From Paenibacillus crassostreae (GTDB taxonomy: Bacteria > Bacillota > Bacilli > Paenibacillales > Paenibacillaceae): DNA of 64,000 nucleotides. The notes beneath the pieces are model-generated. The model saw nothing but the letters and a program-made list of their open reading frames with translations, searched no databases and had not been told where the DNA came from. Positions 32,393 to 42,300 of the stretch are shown piece by piece (within the stretch, counting starts at the first letter, position 1; each line of letters begins with the position of its first letter). The stretch covers positions 2,294,001 through 2,358,000 of the forward strand of contig NZ_CP017770.1 in NCBI RefSeq assembly GCF_001857945.1, read 5' to 3'. The position numbers and the translations under genes were made by a program.

Positions 32393-34816
32393 TTATTTAT
32401 ATTCACTTTCATAATCACTTATGAACTTGTAGGCATCTATTTCCGATAGAGGCTTACTATAATAATATCCTTGCACTTCCTTACACTTTTGTTGCTTTAG
32501 GAATTCAACATGCTCCTCGGTCTCCACACCCTCTGCAATAACCGCTATATCCATATTGTGCGCCATATCTATGATTGTTTTAATAATCGCTTGGTTTCTT
32601 GGATTCAAATGACGAACAAATGACTGGTCTATTTTTAGACGATCGATCGGGAATTGACTTAAATAACTTAATGAACTATACCCTATACCAAAATCATCAA
32701 TGCTGATTTTTACTCCCAAACTTTTAATACGATTTAAAATCCGAATGGTCTGCTTAGCATCGTGAGCAATACTTTCCGTAATCTCAAGCTCTAGAAATTC
32801 TGATAGTAAATCTGTCTCCTCAAGAATTCTCTTAATTACTTCATGTAAATCATTCTGTATAAATTGACGCAACGAAATATTGACTGCAATAGACATCTGA
32901 TTATATCCTGCTTCATGCCATTCCTTTAATTGTCGACATGCCGTTCGCATTACCCATTCCCCAATCGGAATGATCAATCCTGTCTCCTCTGCTATCGGGA
33001 TAAATTCCATAGGCGGGACAAGACCCAGCTCTGGATGATTCCAACGAATTAACGCCTCCATACCTACAATCTTGCTTGAAACCATATCAACCTTCGGCTG
33101 GTAATATAGAACAAATTGATTTTGATCAAGAGCCCTACGTAGATCACCTTCAATCTTTAACTTTTTTGCAATGGCTTGGTGCAATTCATTCGTGAAAAAT
33201 TGGTAATTATTTTTACTTCTTTCTTTCGCTAGATACATAGCCCCATCGGCATTTTTAAGCAAAACTTCAATATTGTCTCCATCGTCGGGAAATATGCTGA
33301 TACCAATGCTAGGTGTTATATAAATTTCCATATGCTCTAGGGTAAAGACCTCTGACATCCTATCAATGATCTTTTGAGCTACGCCCTCAATTTCTTTGCG
33401 GGTAATATTGGGAAGAAATAATGTAAACTCATCCCCTCCTTGACGAGAGAGGCAATCGCTACTACGCAGGCATTCAGCTAAACGGACCGCAACTGCTTTT
33501 AGCAAATTATCCCCCGTAGAATGTCCCAATGTATCATTAATCGTTTTAAATCGGTCTAGATCAATAAAAATGACTCCGACTTTCTCATTCTTTTCTTTCG
33601 CAAGAGCCAAAGCTTTGATTAATTGATTATTAAATAGCGTTCGGTTGGGCAATTGCGTCAGTGCATCATAATGAGCCATATAGTATATGGTCTCTTCCGC
33701 CTTTTTTCTTTCGGTAATATCAATCATAGAGCCCACAACTTCAACTATTTTTTCATTTTGCTGAATAGGAGACAATGTAATATAAAAATACTTATCTAAA
33801 TACTCTATTTCGAAATTTACGATCACCCCGGTTAATGCATGATGCAGATTACTCTCCATTAGTTTCGCTACTTCATCGTTGAAGATTTCATGTGACGTTT
33901 TATTCAAAACCTTTTCCATTGTCAATCCTAGCTCTTCAGCAAGCTTGCCTTCACATAGTGTATATGTGATTCTATTGTTGTCATCAACCACAACTTTAAA
34001 TATACAGTTTCTTAAGTTTTTAACCGTCCTCATAAAATCATTCTGCAGCGCTTCTGCTAGAGCAGTCTCCGCCCTAATTCGATCAGTAATATCCGTACGA
34101 ATGGAAACATACTGATACGGTACACCTTCATCATCGAGATACGGTACAATCGTTGTATTCATCCAGTATATATTGCCATCTTTGGCGCGGTTCTTCACTT
34201 CACCTTTCCACACTTCCCCATGTTTGATCGTGTCCCACATCACTTTGAAGAATGACTTAGGATGATAACCGGAGTTAATAACCCTGTGAGTCTTGCCAAC
34301 TAGCTCCTCTCTATCATATTTTGAAATTTCGCAAAATTTATCGTTAACGTAAGAAATGACACCTTTCCCGTCAGTAATTGCTACAATTGAAGATTCATCA
34401 AGCGCATTTTTAATATCCTGTAAATCCCTTATTGTCTTTGTGAGCGATTCATCCATTGCCTTGCTTCTCGTAACTTCCGTCCCAATCGCCATATATTCAA
34501 AGATGACACCTTGTTCATTCTTATAGGGGATAATATGCATATCCACCCAATAGTCCGTGCCATCCTTCGACTGACACTTGATCTCCCCTTGCCACACTTG
34601 TCCTCGACGTACCCTCTCCCAAAATTGATCATAATAAGAGTTAGAGTAAAATACCGAGCTAATTGTATTATATGGTCGCCCGATGATTTCATTTTTTTCG
34701 TAATTGGATATCTCTAGATATTTATCATTTACATATGTAATAATGCCTTTTTTATCTAAAATTAATATAATAGATGACTTATCAAAGTCTGATATTATTG
34801 ATGTCACATCTCTCAT
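32393..34816 (-). CDS. PAS-PAS-PAS-GGDEF-EAL cyclic-di-GMP signalling protein
   Basis: An 807-residue cytoplasmic protein. Two clear PAS domains with PAC tails come first (about 5 to 120 and 130 to 245; 'NDKYLEISNYEKNEIIGRPY', 'NDKFCEISKYDREELVGKTH'), then a third, weaker PAS-like domain at about 255 to 370. The GGDEF diguanylate cyclase domain has the intact motif GGDEF at 460 to 464, and the EAL phosphodiesterase domain has EAL at 587 to 589 plus 'DDFGIGYSSLSYL'. Both catalytic motifs look functional, so it could make or break cyclic-di-GMP, with the balance set by the PAS sensors. AGGAG lies 13 bases before the ATG, a rather long spacing. A fragment of a close relative lies at 35044-35183. 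Confidence 0.93.
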   Translation of the reverse strand: MRDVTSIISDFDKSSIILILDKKGIITYVNDKYLEISNYEKNEIIGRPYNTISSVFYSNSYYDQFWERVRRGQVWQGEIKCQSKDGTDYWVDMHIIPYKNEQGVIFEYMAIGTEVTRSKAMDESLTKTIRDLQDIKNALDESSIVAITDGKGVISYVNDKFCEISKYDREELVGKTHRVINSGYHPKSFFKVMWDTIKHGEVWKGEVKNRAKDGNIYWMNTTIVPYLDDEGVPYQYVSIRTDITDRIRAETALAEALQNDFMRTVKNLRNCIFKVVVDDNNRITYTLCEGKLAEELGLTMEKVLNKTSHEIFNDEVAKLMESNLHHALTGVIVNFEIEYLDKYFYITLSPIQQNEKIVEVVGSMIDITERKKAEETIYYMAHYDALTQLPNRTLFNNQLIKALALAKEKNEKVGVIFIDLDRFKTINDTLGHSTGDNLLKAVAVRLAECLRSSDCLSRQGGDEFTLFLPNITRKEIEGVAQKIIDRMSEVFTLEHMEIYITPSIGISIFPDDGDNIEVLLKNADGAMYLAKERSKNNYQFFTNELHQAIAKKLKIEGDLRRALDQNQFVLYYQPKVDMVSSKIVGMEALIRWNHPELGLVPPMEFIPIAEETGLIIPIGEWVMRTACRQLKEWHEAGYNQMSIAVNISLRQFIQNDLHEVIKRILEETDLLSEFLELEITESIAHDAKQTIRILNRIKSLGVKISIDDFGIGYSSLSYLSQFPIDRLKIDQSFVRHLNPRNQAIIKTIIDMAHNMDIAVIAEGVETEEHVEFLKQQKCKEVQGYYYSKPLSEIDAYKFISDYESEYK

Positions 34817-35010
34817 GTCAGTTAACGCACTCCTAGTAATATCAATTTATAAAGTTATTGTACTCCCCATTGCTAATTGTTTCTAGTTCGTTATCGAATA
34901 AATTTGATAATATGGTCATTAAATGTGATATTTATCATAGCATGGACGTGATAATTACTGTAGCTAGAACTTATGAAAAAGAAAAAATCCACAACCTCTT
35001 ACGTAAAAAA

Positions 35011-35034
35011 AGCCAACCTTTTTAAGTGTTGGCT
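35011..35034 (-). terminator. Orphan terminator behind the GGDEF remnant
   Basis: AGCCAAC / GTTGGCT stem with a seven-T run on the minus strand. The only upstream minus-strand material is the decayed GGDEF fragment, so it is probably the leftover terminator of that gene or its operon. Confidence 0.7.
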
Positions 35035-35043
35035 GAAATGCTA

Positions 35044-35183
35044 TCCGGAATTATGCTGATACCCATGCTAGGTCTTATATAAATTTCCATATGCTCTAGG
35101 GTAAAAAGCTCTGACATCCTATCAATCATTTTCTGGGCAACTTTCTCAATTTCTTAGCAGGTGATATTAGGAAGGAATAATGC
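35044..35183 (-). pseudogene. Fragment of a second GGDEF-domain gene
   Basis: About 140 bp closely similar to 33290-33430 inside the GGDEF-EAL gene. Translated on the minus strand it gives 'LFLPNITC', an in-frame TAA, then 'EIEKVAQKMIDRMSELF' and 'TLEHMEIYIRPSMGIS', against 'LFLPNITRKEIEGVAQKIIDRMSEVF' in the intact protein (split by codon). Flanks are unrelated, and the GGDEF motif itself is lost. Confidence 0.85.
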
Positions 35184-35316
35184 AGGCTCAGACATCATCT
35201 CTACAATTACAGCTAGCGTTATATGGTGACAGAGTTACGGTATCTGCCTCGATGCTTGTTGAATATAATACTTACTGTAACCATTCTGCAAGTAAGCAGT
35301 AAAGGAGAGATTTCCG

Positions 35317-38268
35317 ATGGCTGAAGAACACAATGTAAATCCGAATGAGATTAGCAAAGATAACCCCGCTTCAGTTAATGAGTTATTAACAATAGTAGAA
35401 AAAGCTATCATTGATACTATAAAGTCAGTGGAACAGATGACGAGTGATATTACTGCACAGCAGCTAAAGGAAACCGAAATAGAAATACAGAAAAAAATAG
35501 ATGAATGTGGAATTAGTATTAGTGAATACGGAGCCGATCCAACTGGATCGCTTGATAGCCATGGAGCACTCCTATCTGCACTAACAGCATCTGATGAAAT
35601 ACGTATTCCTAAAGGCGTATATTTAATTGGACAAAATATAACCATTCCAGTGAATAAAGAGCTAGTATTTAGTCGTAATGCAAGATTAAAACCTGCTAAT
35701 GGAGTATCGATTACCATTAATGGGACATGGAGTGCAAGTAATGATGATTGGATATTCGATATGTCCCTTGGTGGTATAATTGGCGGCGATTTCAGAGTAG
35801 ATGAAATCCATCCTGAATGGACGGGCGCAAAGGCTGATGGAAGTGATGATGCCAAAGCATTTAATGATGCCATGACTCTTTGTGCTAAAAAGAGAATATT
35901 AAAGTTGGGTGCCAAAACATACAAAGTAAGATCAACCATAGAGAATAATTCCAGAGGAATCATAGGTGTCCAGGCTTACATCGATAGTGGAAACAGTGGA
36001 ACTTTGATTTCATTCGACCCAATTGATACAGAGACTGACTTACTCCCGTGTATCAGAGTATCAGCCGCTGGAGTAAGTGCCGTATTTGAAAAATTTAAGG
36101 TAATGGGAAAGACATCTTATAACTCGCGATACTTGTCTCGATGGATAGATAAAACAAAGTTCGAAGCAGGGACTTATGATATGTTTGCTACAGGTACAGT
36201 TGCTATAGAAGTAGCCGACGGAGCAAAACCTACATTTCGCGATGTAGCAACGAGTAATATAAAAGTCGGATTACTTATGAATAGTTTAAAAGGTCATATC
36301 ACTTCCTACGACTCAAGTTGGAGTGGACTAATTGGGGTTTATTGTCGTAAAAATAGTGAAGATTATTATTTTCAAGGTGGTAGTATAACAGGTTCCTTTT
36401 GTGGGGTAATGCTGGGCATCATTTTGACTTCTAACCATCGCGGTGGGATGTCAGTAAAAATGAATAGAGTTCATATGGGATTCTGTCCTTATTCTTTTTA
36501 TCAAGTAAAGGATGCGAATGATTACGATTCTCTTGTGAATTGTATTGGTTTAAATGGGGTACTTGAATCCGTACGGTTCGAGCAAACTGGAGAAGCATGT
36601 ATTAAATTGCTACCTAAAGCTGAAACATCTGGTTATATCTCAGGGCTAGGTCTATCTTGGTCTGTTTCTGATTATACAGATGAAGTAGCAAGGTGGCAGT
36701 ATAGTCTTCCTGATGATTTGATGCTTCCCGAAGATAAGCAAAAATATGCTTTTTATTTCGGAAGAATAAGTAGACCATTCATTATTGAGAATTGGGATGG
36801 TGGTGAGGCTTATAAATCTCCTAGATCTGTAGGAGCAATAGGTACAGCCTACATTGACCATATAGCAACTAGTGATATAAATCTAACCGGACTTGGTGAT
36901 CCAAGTCTGATCACTATTCGCAGAAAGCAAGAGTCTACTTCCATTACATTGACAACCCCTAGAGCAGTAGAAGACACAATACATTCAAGAGCGCATAACC
37001 CCATAAGTCATGGGCAGCTAGTGAATAACCCCGAGATAGCTTCTAACTGGACTTCTAACAGTGGGACCGCTTTATCTATCGTAACTGACTTATCAGAACT
37101 TCCTGTAGGTTTGAGTGGCGAGGTTAAATCCTTTTTAGGAGAAAACCTAAAAATTTTAAAAATAACCCCTGATGGTGTGAATTTTCCATCTTTATCTTTA
37201 TCCTTTTTGCCTCCTGCCATAGCGGATACTGATAGAGAAATATGTTATGAGTATTTTACGATGTGTGAAGTACAAACAAGAGTTAGAAGTAATATCGCAT
37301 TCTTACCATCGGGAAGGGTATATGATACAACCTACAATATTCCTGCTATGGAATGGGTACGAATACAAGGCAGAGGGCTAAAGCCACCCAATAGTTCCTT
37401 TCTAAATACAAATATGGGTGGGTTTGATAAGATCTCTCCGAGTTATGTAGTTGGATTAATGATCAATTATGATAACAATGGGGCTTATTCACCACAGCCG
37501 CATGCCTTTACAAGAGTAGACTTTGAAATAGGGGATAAAGGTGGATTAATATTAACAGACACTACAGACGGAAGCCGAAGCAAAATAACTCTAACCAATG
37601 GGGCCTTACAGTCTGAAAACACAAATATAAAAACAAAAGTATATTCCCCAAACGGAGTTCCATATAAATTAACCGTAGCCGATGATGGTACATTGACAAC
37701 TTCATTAGATGCCTTATTTTATGATTCATTTGATGGAAATGACAGCACAACGTCACTTGGCAATAGGTGGACAGTTGTTAATGGAATATGGGGTAGATTA
37801 TCGAATGAAGCCTATAATCGATCAACTGGTACAACTTTAGCAATTTTAACTAACAATCTAGGTTCAACTAAATATAACGTAGGTTGCACTATGAAAGGTC
37901 AATTATCAAGTAATACGAATTACAGTAGCCCGGGTATCCTATTTAAATATATAAGTAAAGATAATTACTTTTGGGCTGAATTAATAAACAATTCTTTACG
38001 GATTAGTAGAAGAGTCACTGCACTAGATACCATAGTTGCTTCGACTTCCGTCACCTTAACAGATGATGTTTATTATAAAATGAGAGTAGCAGTTCATGAT
38101 GATGTTATATCTATATATCTGAATGGAGATTTAATCTTAAATTATTTTCTCACACCCTCAGATATTACAACATTTGGTTTGACTGAAATAGTTGGGTTAA
38201 GACATCGTAGTATGGGGATTATATCAACTCCAGTAAGATTTAATAATTTTGTTGTCGAGCAAATTTAA
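35317..38268 (+). CDS. Large parallel beta-helix (pectate-lyase-superfamily-like) protein
   Basis: A 983-residue protein with no signal peptide. Residues 1 to about 65 are charged and probably coiled-coil. At about 68 comes 'ISEYGADPTGSLDSHGALLSAL', the entry signature of pectate-lyase-superfamily and phage tail-spike beta-helices. Strand-rich repeats follow to about 560, a beta-rich region to about 800, and a jelly-roll (LamG/GH16-like) domain at about 805 to 983 ('LFYDSFDGNDSTTSLGNRW', 'YYKMRVAVHDDVISIYLNG'). This composition is that of tail spikes and surface glycan-binding or cleaving proteins. No phage genes flank it. It is bordered on both sides by remnants of other genes. GGAGAG lies 7 bases before the ATG. 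Confidence 0.75.
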   Translation: MAEEHNVNPNEISKDNPASVNELLTIVEKAIIDTIKSVEQMTSDITAQQLKETEIEIQKKIDECGISISEYGADPTGSLDSHGALLSALTASDEIRIPKGVYLIGQNITIPVNKELVFSRNARLKPANGVSITINGTWSASNDDWIFDMSLGGIIGGDFRVDEIHPEWTGAKADGSDDAKAFNDAMTLCAKKRILKLGAKTYKVRSTIENNSRGIIGVQAYIDSGNSGTLISFDPIDTETDLLPCIRVSAAGVSAVFEKFKVMGKTSYNSRYLSRWIDKTKFEAGTYDMFATGTVAIEVADGAKPTFRDVATSNIKVGLLMNSLKGHITSYDSSWSGLIGVYCRKNSEDYYFQGGSITGSFCGVMLGIILTSNHRGGMSVKMNRVHMGFCPYSFYQVKDANDYDSLVNCIGLNGVLESVRFEQTGEACIKLLPKAETSGYISGLGLSWSVSDYTDEVARWQYSLPDDLMLPEDKQKYAFYFGRISRPFIIENWDGGEAYKSPRSVGAIGTAYIDHIATSDINLTGLGDPSLITIRRKQESTSITLTTPRAVEDTIHSRAHNPISHGQLVNNPEIASNWTSNSGTALSIVTDLSELPVGLSGEVKSFLGENLKILKITPDGVNFPSLSLSFLPPAIADTDREICYEYFTMCEVQTRVRSNIAFLPSGRVYDTTYNIPAMEWVRIQGRGLKPPNSSFLNTNMGGFDKISPSYVVGLMINYDNNGAYSPQPHAFTRVDFEIGDKGGLILTDTTDGSRSKITLTNGALQSENTNIKTKVYSPNGVPYKLTVADDGTLTTSLDALFYDSFDGNDSTTSLGNRWTVVNGIWGRLSNEAYNRSTGTTLAILTNNLGSTKYNVGCTMKGQLSSNTNYSSPGILFKYISKDNYFWAELINNSLRISRRVTALDTIVASTSVTLTDDVYYKMRVAVHDDVISIYLNGDLILNYFLTPSDITTFGLTEIVGLRHRSMGIISTPVRFNNFVVEQI

Positions 38269-38317
38269 TAACACTGTCATGAAGTGATGAGATGAATCCT
38301 GCAGAAACAAAAAACAT

Positions 38318-38358
38318 GGGGTGCCCCTAGTCATTATCATGACTTATGGGACATCCCC
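38318..38358. terminator. Long hairpin after the beta-helix gene
   Basis: GGGGTG (38318-38323) pairs with CATCCCC (38352-38358), with inner CCC/GGG and AGTCAT/ATGACT pairing, about 50 bp after the stop. The T-run after it is poor, so it is a probable but imperfect terminator. Confidence 0.5.
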
Positions 38359-38395
38359 TACTTTGTAAATCCCCGTTTGAGATTTCATTAATAAC

Positions 38396-38500
38396 TTACA
38401 TATATATTGAAGCAAGCAATATCCCCAAGCTCTCTTGGTATATTCGTTCCAAGCTGTGTTAAGGGAGGCAGATTATTGCCTCTCTCAACTTCAATCGTAA
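38396..38500 (-). pseudogene. 3' remnant of a second LysM-M14 peptidase gene
   Basis: About 105 bp similar to the last 105 bp of the M14 gene (30578-30682). On the minus strand one frame gives 'TIEVERGNNLPPLTQL' and, after a one-base shift, 'LERIYQESLGILLASIYM' followed by the stop TAA. The intact gene has 'TIEVGRGTNPLPLTQL' then 'EQIYQESLGILLTSLYM'. The rest of the gene is missing. Confidence 0.85.
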
Positions 38501-38538
38501 CCAAACAATTTTTATGTCGTCGTTATTCCTTATACCAA

Positions 38539-39120
38539 TTACTTCATATACAAATCCACCAACTCATAGCACCTTTCTTTTGTAACTCGTGATAGGGTAA
38601 GAATGTACTGTAATGACTCCATCGTTCCACCTTCATATTCTAAGGATTCTTCCTTGGCTGTTTCATCTCTAGATGTTATCCAATCCAATTGTTCTTGCTT
38701 TAGCTTAGCCATTTCACTTGTAGATAGTTGCTGCTTCAAATCATTATAAATTTCATTCAAAGCCGCATCCCATCTTTTATATGTTTCGTCAGCTGCTGCC
38801 GTCATGGACACGGTTGTGCCTTCATTATATAAGTCTTGTAGATCGGCTAGCCCTTCTTCAATTTCATTAAGCTTTTGGATATATTCATCTTTGGTCTCCA
38901 CAGCAGTAGTCTCTTCCTCGATGATCGGTGCTTCTTCTTGCTTCACTTCTTCTTGCTTAACCTCTTCTTTAACCTCTTCCTGTTGTTCCACTTCTTCTGG
39001 TACTTTTATTTCTTGTTCCGTATTTTCTGGTTGCTTTGTATTCATACCTTCATTCGAAACATTGCTACACCCAGATAAAAAAATGCATGTTAGTAACGTC
39101 GCAGTCAGCCATTTCTTCAT
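38539..39120 (-). CDS. LprI-like (DUF1311) lipoprotein
   Basis: A 193-residue lipoprotein with lipobox 'FLSGC' (C18 anchor). A strongly acidic, repetitive linker at about 35 to 70 contains several EEVKQEE-type repeats. The C-terminal domain of about 110 residues has the pattern of LprI / DUF1311 proteins ('YKRWDAALNEIYNDLKQQLS', 'LKQEQLDWITSRDETAKEES', 'RVTKERCYELVDLY'). LprI of mycobacteria inhibits lysozyme; the role here is only inferred. Single-gene unit on the minus strand. Confidence 0.8.
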   Translation of the reverse strand: MKKWLTATLLTCIFLSGCSNVSNEGMNTKQPENTEQEIKVPEEVEQQEEVKEEVKQEEVKQEEAPIIEEETTAVETKDEYIQKLNEIEEGLADLQDLYNEGTTVSMTAAADETYKRWDAALNEIYNDLKQQLSTSEMAKLKQEQLDWITSRDETAKEESLEYEGGTMESLQYILTLSRVTKERCYELVDLYMK

Positions 39121-39236
39121 TTGTTTACTCCTATCTATCTATTTTTTAACTCTATACATACAGACGATATCCTGGAAATAATTGTTGCATTATTGTATCA
39201 TTTAACGATCCAGCCTTTTTCCTATAATGAAATAAA

Positions 39237-39262
39237 CTGGCTCCGATTAAGATCGGAACCAG
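39237..39262 (-). terminator. Terminator of the GH2 gene
   Basis: CTGGTTCCGAT / ATCGGAGCCAG stem (11 bp with one mismatch, loop CTTA) followed by TTTATTTC on the minus strand, about 40 bp after the GH2 stop. Confidence 0.75.
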
Positions 39263-39303
39263 CTTATTTCACAAGGTCTCTTTTCTAACCCATTAACTCA
39301 ATA

Positions 39304-42300
39304 TTACTCAATATGAAACTGAAAAGATTTGAAATTAAACTGACTACCTGGTAAGAAGACGAACGTGACGGTTTGTAAGCCTTTGACTTGTTCGATCATA
39401 TATTCACGTTCACAATAACCTTCAGTGAAGTTGAATTCAAGCAATTGTTTACTATCACCCTGCTCACTGCTGAACAGTACGTGAATTGTATTATTCTCGA
39501 TGGGTGAATGCCCCTGAATAACTAGCTTACGACTACCTATCTCACCGAAATCCATATCCTCAAAAATGAGAGAGACATTATTTCCGATATTCTCAATAGC
39601 GTCTGATGTAATGGTGAAGGAGTCTCCATAAATGGCATTGTTATCAAGCGCATTTAATTGTTCAAATCCTTTCAACCGTTTCTTAAACTGGAAGCCCTTG
39701 AGATGGATTTTACTACGTAGTAGGAAGTAGATCGATGTCACACCGGTTAATACTTTCGGTAATGTGTACATTTCTTCCTGATACGTATTCCATATAGATG
39801 GCTTTTGATAAGAGACTACTGTTAATCTTTCAGCTTGCTCATCACCAGGAGCACCCTCCCAGATCTCAATATCGAGTCGTAGATCATCCAGCGAGAAGAT
39901 GGGCAGTGTAATTTCATTCGAACCATAGGGTCCAAAGTCAACTCGCTCAAATCCAATTAGACTCTCGCCATCTCTCGAACTAGCCATCCCTCGATCATTA
40001 CCATTCGTAAGATTATAACTCTTATCACTGTGATAAGCCGCTGATACGAACTCATAGGGTTGAATAAAGGCTTGACCCATATTCTGAATTTCCATTTCTA
40101 ATAAGGAATACATCTTTGTATTATTTGAGCCATTCTTGGTTGCACATCGAATATAGATCTTTCCATCCCCAAGTGCTGTTACCATAGCTTCCTGACCATT
40201 CGCAACCAGTGTTGCATTATTAGATTCTACACCTGCAACATTCGTAACTCTCCATTCAACTTCCTGATAAGTAGCATTGCTTGGATGAATCTTGACACGA
40301 ATAGGAAGTGTAGTTTTCTCTGGAGAGAATTGAGTCCCTTCTGGGCAAATAATCTCTAGTTTACGTACAGGAATTTCTCCTGCAGCTTGAACCAACTCCG
40401 AATTTTGCAGCAATGCCTCGTGCATGGCTGAATAGCTATATAATGACAATTCTCCCTCAGCTTCACTCGAATTAGAAGAAGCAACGGATGACAAAGTAAG
40501 CTTACTTGTAGGGAGGCCCTTGGAATTCGCTGTTACGACTATTGTACCGGACTCATTCGTGCTGGCGATGATCGCAAGTAACTTGCCGCTGAACATTCTT
40601 CGATTATTCCCTTTGTAGGAGTCATAATCAGTGCTATCACCGTTATCCAACCCAACTAGACGAGCAGGTCCATCAACCGTAATATGTACACGATTATTGG
40701 CATTGGCTACATGATTTCCGTCCAAATCATGACTTGAAATCTCGACGAAGATTAAATCAGATCCATCTGCCTGCATGGCCGTCTTATCAGGAGTGAGAAT
40801 CATTTCGGCTGCATCACCGAAAGAGCATTGGCTATCCGTCGCGATCACTTGACCATTTTCATCATAGGCTACTGCTTTTAAAGTTCCTTTCGTATAAGGA
40901 ATTTGCCATTCCCCAATCAGCTTCTGACCATGTGCATGATCAATGTGGAATACACCTTTGGACTGCTCATTGAAGAACAGTTCAATCTTGGGAGCATTGG
41001 AGCACACCCGTATATCGATCGTTTGACCCTCAGAGAAATCCCAATACGGGAAAATATGCACCATTGGAGCTGACTTATAATTTGTCCATTCCGCTTGATA
41101 GATATAGAAGGAATCTTTCTTAAATCCCGCTGTGTCTAATTGGCCGAAGTATGAGTTCTTGGTAGAGTAGGGTGTTGGTTCTCCAATATAATCAAAGCCA
41201 GTCCATATGAATTGCCCTAATGAGAACTTGGCATCGCGATCATCAATAATACAACGCTCTGTGCTTTTTGCTCCCCAGCTTGTCGAACTGTTACCCAAAG
41301 ATGAGCATTGCTCGTCATCGTCAGATAAAACGGACTGTGCTAGTGGGAAATGATAAATCCCTCTGCTCTGTACCGTAGAAGAAGTTTCGCTACCGTAAAT
41401 AAACCAATCTGGATGTTCTTGATGATGAGTTTCATAGTATTTCTCAGCATAATTATACCCAGCGAATTTCACGATATCTGCACACTTCTGTGCATTCTCC
41501 CAAGGCATATAATTCGAGCCAATCGTAACGACAGCGTTCTCTCTCGGATCATGGAGCTGTACACCCGCTAATAATTCCCTTGTTACTTCTTGTCCACGTT
41601 CATCAGCATGTGTATCGTATATTTCATTTCCAATACTCCACATTAACATGCTAGGATGATTACGATCTCGACGTACCCAACTTGCAACGTCACGCTCCCA
41701 CCATTCCGGGAAGAACCGCGCATGATCATAAGGATTCTTAGGACGTTCCCACATATCGAATGCTTCAGATACAATCAATATTCCCATTTCATCTGCAAGC
41801 TCCATAAGTTCTACTGCGGGCATATTATGAGAGGTTCGAATCGCGTTGACTCCCATTTCTTGAAGAAGAGACATTTGACGTTTCAAGGCAACCCTATTGA
41901 CAGCTGCGCCAAGGCTTCCTAAATCATGATGCTGACACACACCGTTTAATTTGACATGACGTCCATTCAGAAAGAATCCTTTTTCTGTATCAAAGGCTAT
42001 CGTCCGGAATCCAAAGTTCAAATCCTCATCATCGATAACCGTATCATCTATAATCAATTCCGTGTGTAGTGTATATAAAGTCGGATCAATGATATCCCAT
42101 ACCAATGGATTAGTGACCATTAGCGTAGTCTTTATTAGTCTATCTTCCGCATGAAATTGAACATCCGATTGCGTGACTACATTATGTTGTCCATCCACAA
42201 TACGATGTCTCAACTTATAAGTTGAAGTGGAGTTTGACGTTCCATCGATCACAACCTCTGTATCCAACTCTACATGCCAATTTGTCTCATTTTGAATGGT

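Larger units (their letters stand above)
34817..35316. other. Intergenic region with gene remnant and terminator
   Basis: A 500-bp stretch without an intact gene. It holds the upstream region of the GGDEF-EAL gene, an orphan terminator (35011-35034), a GGDEF gene fragment (35044-35183) and, near the right end, a TATAAT at 35264-35269. The TATAAT could be the -10 box of the beta-helix gene, although no convincing -35 is seen. Confidence 0.6.

Noticed and set aside
35317..38268. Prophage or tailocin region
   Set aside because: Only the beta-helix protein is phage-like; no capsid, tail, holin, endolysin or integrase genes flank it.
34817..38538. Simple tandem duplication of the M14 to GGDEF segment
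   Set aside because: The order of the two remnants is opposite to that expected for a plain tandem copy.
39193..39201. Second copy of the ATGATACAA operator upstream of the LprI-like gene
   Set aside because: Only a single 9-bp half-site (TTGTATCAT) is present without its inverted partner.
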